Of a DNA stretch of 64,000 nucleotides, positions 58,760-64,000 are shown piece by piece. Position 1 is the first letter of the stretch. Each line of letters opens with the position of its first letter. Both the position numbers and the translations under genes were made by a program. Below the pieces are notes generated by a model. It saw only the letters and a program-made list of their open reading frames with translations. It made no database searches and was not told the origin of the DNA. Source of the DNA: Ascarosepion bandense (Eukaryota > Mollusca > Cephalopoda > Sepiida > Sepiidae); assembly GCA_037127315.1 (NCBI GenBank), contig JBBBDQ010000310.1, positions 3,560,001 to 3,624,000 of the forward strand, read 5' to 3'.

Positions 58760-61250
58760 ACTGCCTTGAGCTTCTTTTATGTGCTGTGTGTGTCCTTTCA
58801 GGATGTAGCTGATCATGGCTCTCCACAATTTCCTGTGCTTTGTACCTCATAATAGGTTTTGTCTTTTTGTTATTTCTCCGAAACCCTGTTCTGCCATCAA
58901 TTTGCTCAAGCTCATTAAGTATGTCATGCATTGCTTTCTTTTGTCCCTTTTTCCCACTATCCACCTTGTGAATATCAAATTTTCCAAGCCCTCCTTCCTC
59001 ATTACATGATCCAGAAATTTCAACTGGCACTTCTTGATGTTAAATATGTTTCCTTTTTGTTTCTGTTCTCACTAAAACCTCACCGTTCCTCACATGTTCA
59101 ACCCATAGTGTCCTCAGCATCCTTCTGTAGACCCACACTTCTGTTGCTTCAAGTCTCTCCATGTTTGAGGAGATTGTCTAGCATTTGCTGCCATACAGGA
59201 GATCATATATCACATCATATAGTTCAGTACTATTTTCTTTGTTTCCATCAAAAATTTCCTGTCTCCTGATACTCTGCTTAGCTTTTGGAATGCGTCTTTG
59301 GATCTCAGTGCCGCACTTTCCATTCTCTGTTAGAACACTTCTCAGGTTATTTAAATTTCTGTACCTGCCTAATTTTAGTATCCTCAATCTGTAATTGACT
59401 TTTTGGACTCCTCTTTTTGCATTCAGGCTTCTTGTAGTATATGTTTAGTCCTTTCTTCTTGCTTTCCTTCACTATATTCTGTAGGAGGTTTTGTAGTTAC
59501 TTTTCTGTATTTGTTATCAACACTGTGTCATCTGCATACCATATATTATTAAGATTGCAGCTGTTAATGATGAATCTGGCAGGATTTCTAGTTCTCTTAC
59601 AATTGCCTCAATGTATAGGTTGAATAAATCCGATGTGAAGACACATCCTTATCTTACACCCTTTTCTATTTTTATATATCTAGTACTGCTACTATGGATT
59701 CTTGATTATTCTAATATCTTTCCTGAATATGTTAAAGTTACTGAACAGCTCTAACAGATCTTTGTGATGTACTTTGTTGAACACCTTTGCATTGTGATAA
59801 AGCACAGTTAAATGTCCATCTGCATTTGTATTGCTCTTTCTGATAACATTCTGAGCATGAATATTGTGTTTTTTTTTTTTTGTTTTTTTTTTCAGGTGTC
59901 TTTGATGAATGCACACTGTTCTTGTCCTATCTCCGGCCTGATTCTGTTGTGTGCTACATTCATCAGAATTTGGATGATGACTTTTGTTATGTTTCTCATT
60001 AGCCTGATTGTTTGATGGAGTTCACATTCATTTGTGACTAGTTTCTTAGGTAGTGCTATCAAAATAGATCTGCTTAGGTCTCCCAGTATGTCACCACTGT
60101 TGTAGATTTTTTTTTATTTCTATAATCTTATCTATGGTGAAATCATTTAAGGCTGCCAGCATCTCAATTACAATCCTGTCCAGCCCTGCTGCTTTGTTTC
60201 TGTTCAGTTCGGCTAGTGCAGCTTTCACTTTGCTTTTAATATTTCTGGTTCATTGATATTTATTTGTATTGCCAGTTGTTTTATTTTGTCATGGAAGAGA
60301 TCTTCAATGTACTCATTCCATTAAATATTTTCTCTTTCTGTAAGATCAGTATTCTGTCCTTGGATTTTATGCAGACTGTTGAGGAGCATGTCTTTTGTGC
60401 TGTTTTCTTATTTTTTTTATGCATATCTCCTTTGTCTGTGACACTCAATGTCTATTTTAGCACATTTTTTGTTGAGTCATTCTTCTTTTATGCCATCTGC
60501 ATTAGTTTCTTATTTCCTTCTATAGTTTTCTGTATTCCATCCCATGTCTGGGCATTATTTTTGCTCATTTTGCATCATGTCAAGAATCTCATTTGTGATC
60601 TATTTGTTTTTTTTTACTTCCATGTTCATTTACTTTTAGGGTGAAATTGTTTGCTGATGTCACTAAACCTTTGTTTAACGTGTCCCATTTCAAATTTACA
60701 TTTCCTCCCTCATATCTTTTCACAAAGGCCATATATTTTTCCTTCAGGTTTGGTTCATTCAGGAGTCTGTTATATTTTCTATTTGTATGCTGCATTATTA
60801 GACTTCTTCAGTTTCTGTAGTTTCATTCTTAGTTTGCATGTAATGGTGGGGGTGCTTCTGCAGTCAGTACTTGGATAGGTTTTGCAGTAAACAACTGCCT
60901 TCCTGAACCTCTTGTTGATAGTTATGTAGTTGATTTGGTTTTTAGATTCTCCTCCTGGGATTCTCCATGTCCATAATCGTCTTGGGTGTTCTTGAAACCA
61001 AGTCTTGGCTATTATCTAGTAATTTGCCATGAACCTTTGGACCCATTTTTCTCTACATTTGTTGCAGGTTCTTAGTTTGAATTTGCTATTTTCTCTTCTT
61101 TCTCCTTGTCTACTTTTTTTGCATTCAGATCTTTCAGGATAATTATAACATCTTGTGATTTACACTGAGCCTTAGCATTATCTAGCATAGAGTAGAAAGA
61201 GAGATTTGATTTCTTTTATGATGTGGGCACTTTTTTTTTTGTTTCAGCAG
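58760..61250 (-). mobile_element. APE-type LINE, longest copy, degenerate
   Basis: On the - strand: CKSQDVIIILKDLNA near 61150, TWFQEHPRRLWTWRIPGGES (nuclease C-terminus, about 60945-61010), a lysine-rich linker, RT blocks near 60000 and 59700, RYRNLNNLRSVLTENGKCGT near 59340, and the HVMR..GLGKFDIHKVDSGK end with the 3' UTR at 58760-58980. It is about 2.5 kb and covers most of the second half of the EN plus the RT, with stops in all regions. Boundaries are approximate. Confidence 0.8.
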
Positions 61251-61254
61251 TATT

Positions 61255-62160
61255 CAACTAGAATTTAGATGTGTTGTTCCTCAATTTTATTAAGAATTTA
61301 AAACTATTTTTGAGTAACAAGTTTATTTTTTAGATATTGTAAAACACAATAATATGTCAGAATTTTGTATTTTTTTGTTGTGCTGTGAATGGAGCAACAG
61401 AGCATGTTGTTAGTATTGCACAGTGAGCTTGAACTTCTTGGAATTGCTCTTGAGACATGTTGCAATAATATTTAATTAAAAAAATCAGTTCCTATAGATA
61501 ATATTTTTACATCTGCTTTAATGGAAACGAGGACAGAAGGTGGTTTAAATGACGTGCCAGACAGGATAGAATTAGACTCATCAAAATATTTAGTATCATC
61601 AATTCTGCTGACATTATTGCTATTGTTAAATGAAAAAAGCATCAAACCATCCACAAACTTGTTTTGCTTGAGATCAAAACAAAATGTCTGCATTGATTGT
61701 AATGAATGAGAAAGATTGAATCTTACATTTGTTATGATAAAACCGCTGTAAAGTTGAAAAATGCAATTGTAAGTAATCAGTATCAGAATATGCCTGGTTT
61801 TATTGATGTTTATTTTCAGCATCTTTGAAGATTGTGTAAATTAAAATAAAAAACTATAAATAAATAAAGATTGCAAGTAATTATACTTTAACAGACCAAC
61901 TTTGAGTAAAGTCTGATGTTTTCAGGATAAAAGGTACTCAATATGGGTTAAAAGAGAAACTTTTAAGAATTTCAGGTTTGTCAAATTTTAACTCAAAATA
62001 TAAGTAGTAATAAGGCTTAGGTAAGAAAGGCATATTAAATTAAAAAGTTAAATAGTTGAGTGTAGATTATAGTATTTACATACAAAAAGAGGAACAAAAA
62101 AAAATCTAAAATGGAGGAAAATGGTAAAGCTTATCTCTTATCTAGTTTACTTTAAGAATA
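61255..62160. other. Intron, no recognised element
   Basis: Frames open on both strands at 61472-61822 carry no motif I know. Confidence 0.45.
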
Positions 62161-62162
62161 TT

Positions 62163-62446
62163 CAGTCAGTTAAATGGTGATCATGTCTTGAAAGAGACAT
62201 GACTGATTGGGCAGAAATTTCCCACAGTAGGTTGCCATTACTTTCTGCAGTAGACTGGTTGCCAACCAAGGTTACAGAACCCAATCTATCTTGCTATTAA
62301 ACCCATTGCTGGAGGGAAGAGATGAATTAATACCTTTCCCAAGGGTATTTGCGTGTAAGTGAATGCAATGAATTCAACAGGAATTTGAACTCTGCTCTCA
62401 AATTTCTTTTTCCTAGCCAATGTCCACTGCACCACTATGCACATTA
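62163..62446 (-). mobile_element. tRNA-derived SINE
   Basis: Reverse-strand copy from GTCAGTTAAATGGTGATCAT to GTCCACTGCACCACTATGCA. Hairpin kept. Confidence 0.83.
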
Positions 62447-62449
62447 AGA

Positions 62450-63625
62450 ATGATAAGCTAAAATACAAAACAGATGTGGTGTTGATCTTCTGCATAGTTC
62501 AATCCGTGTCAGAATTTGATTTTAGTTCTTGGGATTGTATATAATGTTTGGTAATTGTTCAGTTGAAAATCATGTGTGCATGGAGAAACATGAAGTCTGA
62601 AGCTAGGTGTAATATACATCAGTTACTAATGTGTATAAATTGTTCTTCAGAGCAACTGTTTAGCTTTTGATAATTTACTTAATGATTTTTACAAGCTGTA
62701 GAATTCAGGTGGATAATATTTAAAATTTAGTCGAAAGACTTTAAAAAAACATTCTATGAACTCTTTATTTTGTTGTAGAAAATGATTTATCAATATCTTG
62801 ATTGTTTTTATAAAAGCATTATTTAAAGGTACTTTTTCATATTATACACTATGGAAAGAAAAAGAAGCTACATTTTATACAATTTTTTTCTAAAATTACC
62901 CAAAAGAACATTAAGAACTTTGAAAGTTGAGAAGTTAATGTGAAGTAATAGAATATCTAAGGAAATGAAAGAATGACATATGTCATTACACATGTACTTT
63001 AAAGGTGTTTGAGATTATAAACAAACACAAATGTCCTTTAAAAAATAATAAACACATGTTTAATAATGAAGGTTTCACTGTGTATTTCATGTGTGTTTTG
63101 CTAGTTATTCTGTCTATAGGCAATGATTTTGGGAACCAGATTCTATCTAATTAGTAAATTACTGGTTTTCTACATTAACAGGAATTAATGACAGCTTTAT
63201 CCAGTTTTAGATATTGTCCTAAATACACCCTTGGCTACTGTGCATATGCTGCACCTACAACCTTAATGGGTTGCAGGGCTTGTCTAATTTATAGAACAAT
63301 AATATATACATATGTGGATTTGAAAGAATATATTGGATGTCAGCTTAGATTAAATGTGTACTTTTTCTCTTGAAAATCTTATCTTTAGAAAATTCCCTGA
63401 GTACCATGCCTATGGATCAAACAAAGGCAGGTGAACAGAGAAAATTTTAATAATTGAAGTTGCAATGAGCATAAGAATGAGTAACACATGTTGTAGACAA
63501 GTAATGCAGGCATGTCATAATTTGTAAGTAGATAAATACAGAAGAAAAGTGGAGGTTCACATCAATCAAGAATTATCAAGCAATCTTGAGTTTACTAACA
63601 GTTTTTTTTGTGTGTGTATATGTGT
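62450..63625. other. Intron, no recognised element
   Basis: AT-rich. An open frame at 63188-63373 lacks a convincing acceptor or donor pair and any family motif. Confidence 0.45.
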
Positions 63626-63629
63626 GTCC

Positions 63630-64000
63630 TGTTCCTTTAGGACATGTATGATCATGTCACTGCATGAATCCTTATCACTTGTAGCACTAAGCAATATTCA
63701 TGTTCTGCCACCTGTTTATACGTGTTTGTTAGGTATATTACTCATTGCTTCACTCTTTTCCTTTGAGTGTGTCCCATGAGTGTCAGATTCTCCAATTGCT
63801 CTTTTTTTTTATGCGTCTCCGAAATTCAACTGTTTCTAAGGAAAAGTGTCCTTTGTTCTAATTTTCTTCAAAAATTCTTCATTGCTTATGTGTTCTTTAC
63901 ATAGAAATCTCATCCTCCTTTAAGAATGAAATCTGTTGCCTCAAGTCTCCTCTTCATCTGTGAGGAAATTGTCCACTGATTAGTGTCATGTAAGAGGACT
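63630..64000 (-). mobile_element. APE-type LINE 3' end, running off the window
   Basis: CCTTTAGGACATGTATGATC, CAGATTCTCCAATTGCTC and CTCAAGTCTCCTCTTCATCT (+ strand) follow the 58800-59180 order. Its 5' part lies beyond 64000. Confidence 0.68.

Noticed and set aside
59880..59925. Polypyrimidine tract plus CAG as a splice acceptor
   Set aside because: It lies within the reversed APE-type LINE, and the downstream frame translates to nothing related to catulin.
61472..61822. A 116-residue host gene on the - strand
   Set aside because: No family motif. The opposite strand is also open, and there are no convincing splice sites.
1..64000. CRISPR array, bacterial operon or viral genome
   Set aside because: Repeats are microsatellites and dispersed transposons. 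No regular spacer pattern, ribosome-binding sites or compact gene layout.

Overview
The window looks like AT-rich intronic DNA from a cephalopod mollusc, most likely an octopus or close relative. I infer this from dense tRNA-derived SINEs, large numbers of truncated LINEs, Tc1/mariner and Penelope-like remnants, and many GT/TA/CA microsatellites, all surrounding very little coding sequence. No bacterial or viral gene organisation is visible.

Only one host coding segment is convincing: a 190-bp exon at 52069-52258 on the + strand with good splice sites. It encodes part of the N-terminal helical region of alpha-catulin (CTNNAL1, vinculin/alpha-catenin superfamily). The flanking 52 kb and 12 kb are then most simply read as introns of that gene, although the neighbouring exons are not in view.

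Layout: 0.06-6.5 kb holds a mariner fragment and 3' ends of a CR1/jockey-like LINE. 7.7-10.6 kb holds Tc1 and IS630-like DNA transposon remnants. 18.2-21.0 kb holds a Penelope-like element (reverse transcriptase YVDD box, then a GIY-YIG nuclease) whose 5' part is caught in a perfect-looking 747-bp tandem duplication. 22.1-26.3 kb holds a nearly complete but decayed LINE with reverse transcriptase and restriction-like endonuclease (R2/HERO/NeSL-like), bracketed by about 377-bp direct repeats and a possible 7-bp target-site duplication. 29.3-38.9 kb holds reverse-strand LINE and Penelope fragments. 42-52 kb holds LINE and SINE copies. 53.6-54.4 kb holds a hAT-transposase-derived pseudogene. 55-64 kb holds more LINEs and SINEs, ending in a LINE that runs off the window.

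Nothing here is an operon or an intact multi-gene system. The most interesting structures are the LTR-like direct repeats around a non-LTR retrotransposon, a hammerhead-ribozyme-like core next to a tRNA-like motif in the Penelope termini, and a short SINE that shares its 3' tail with the CR1-like LINE.
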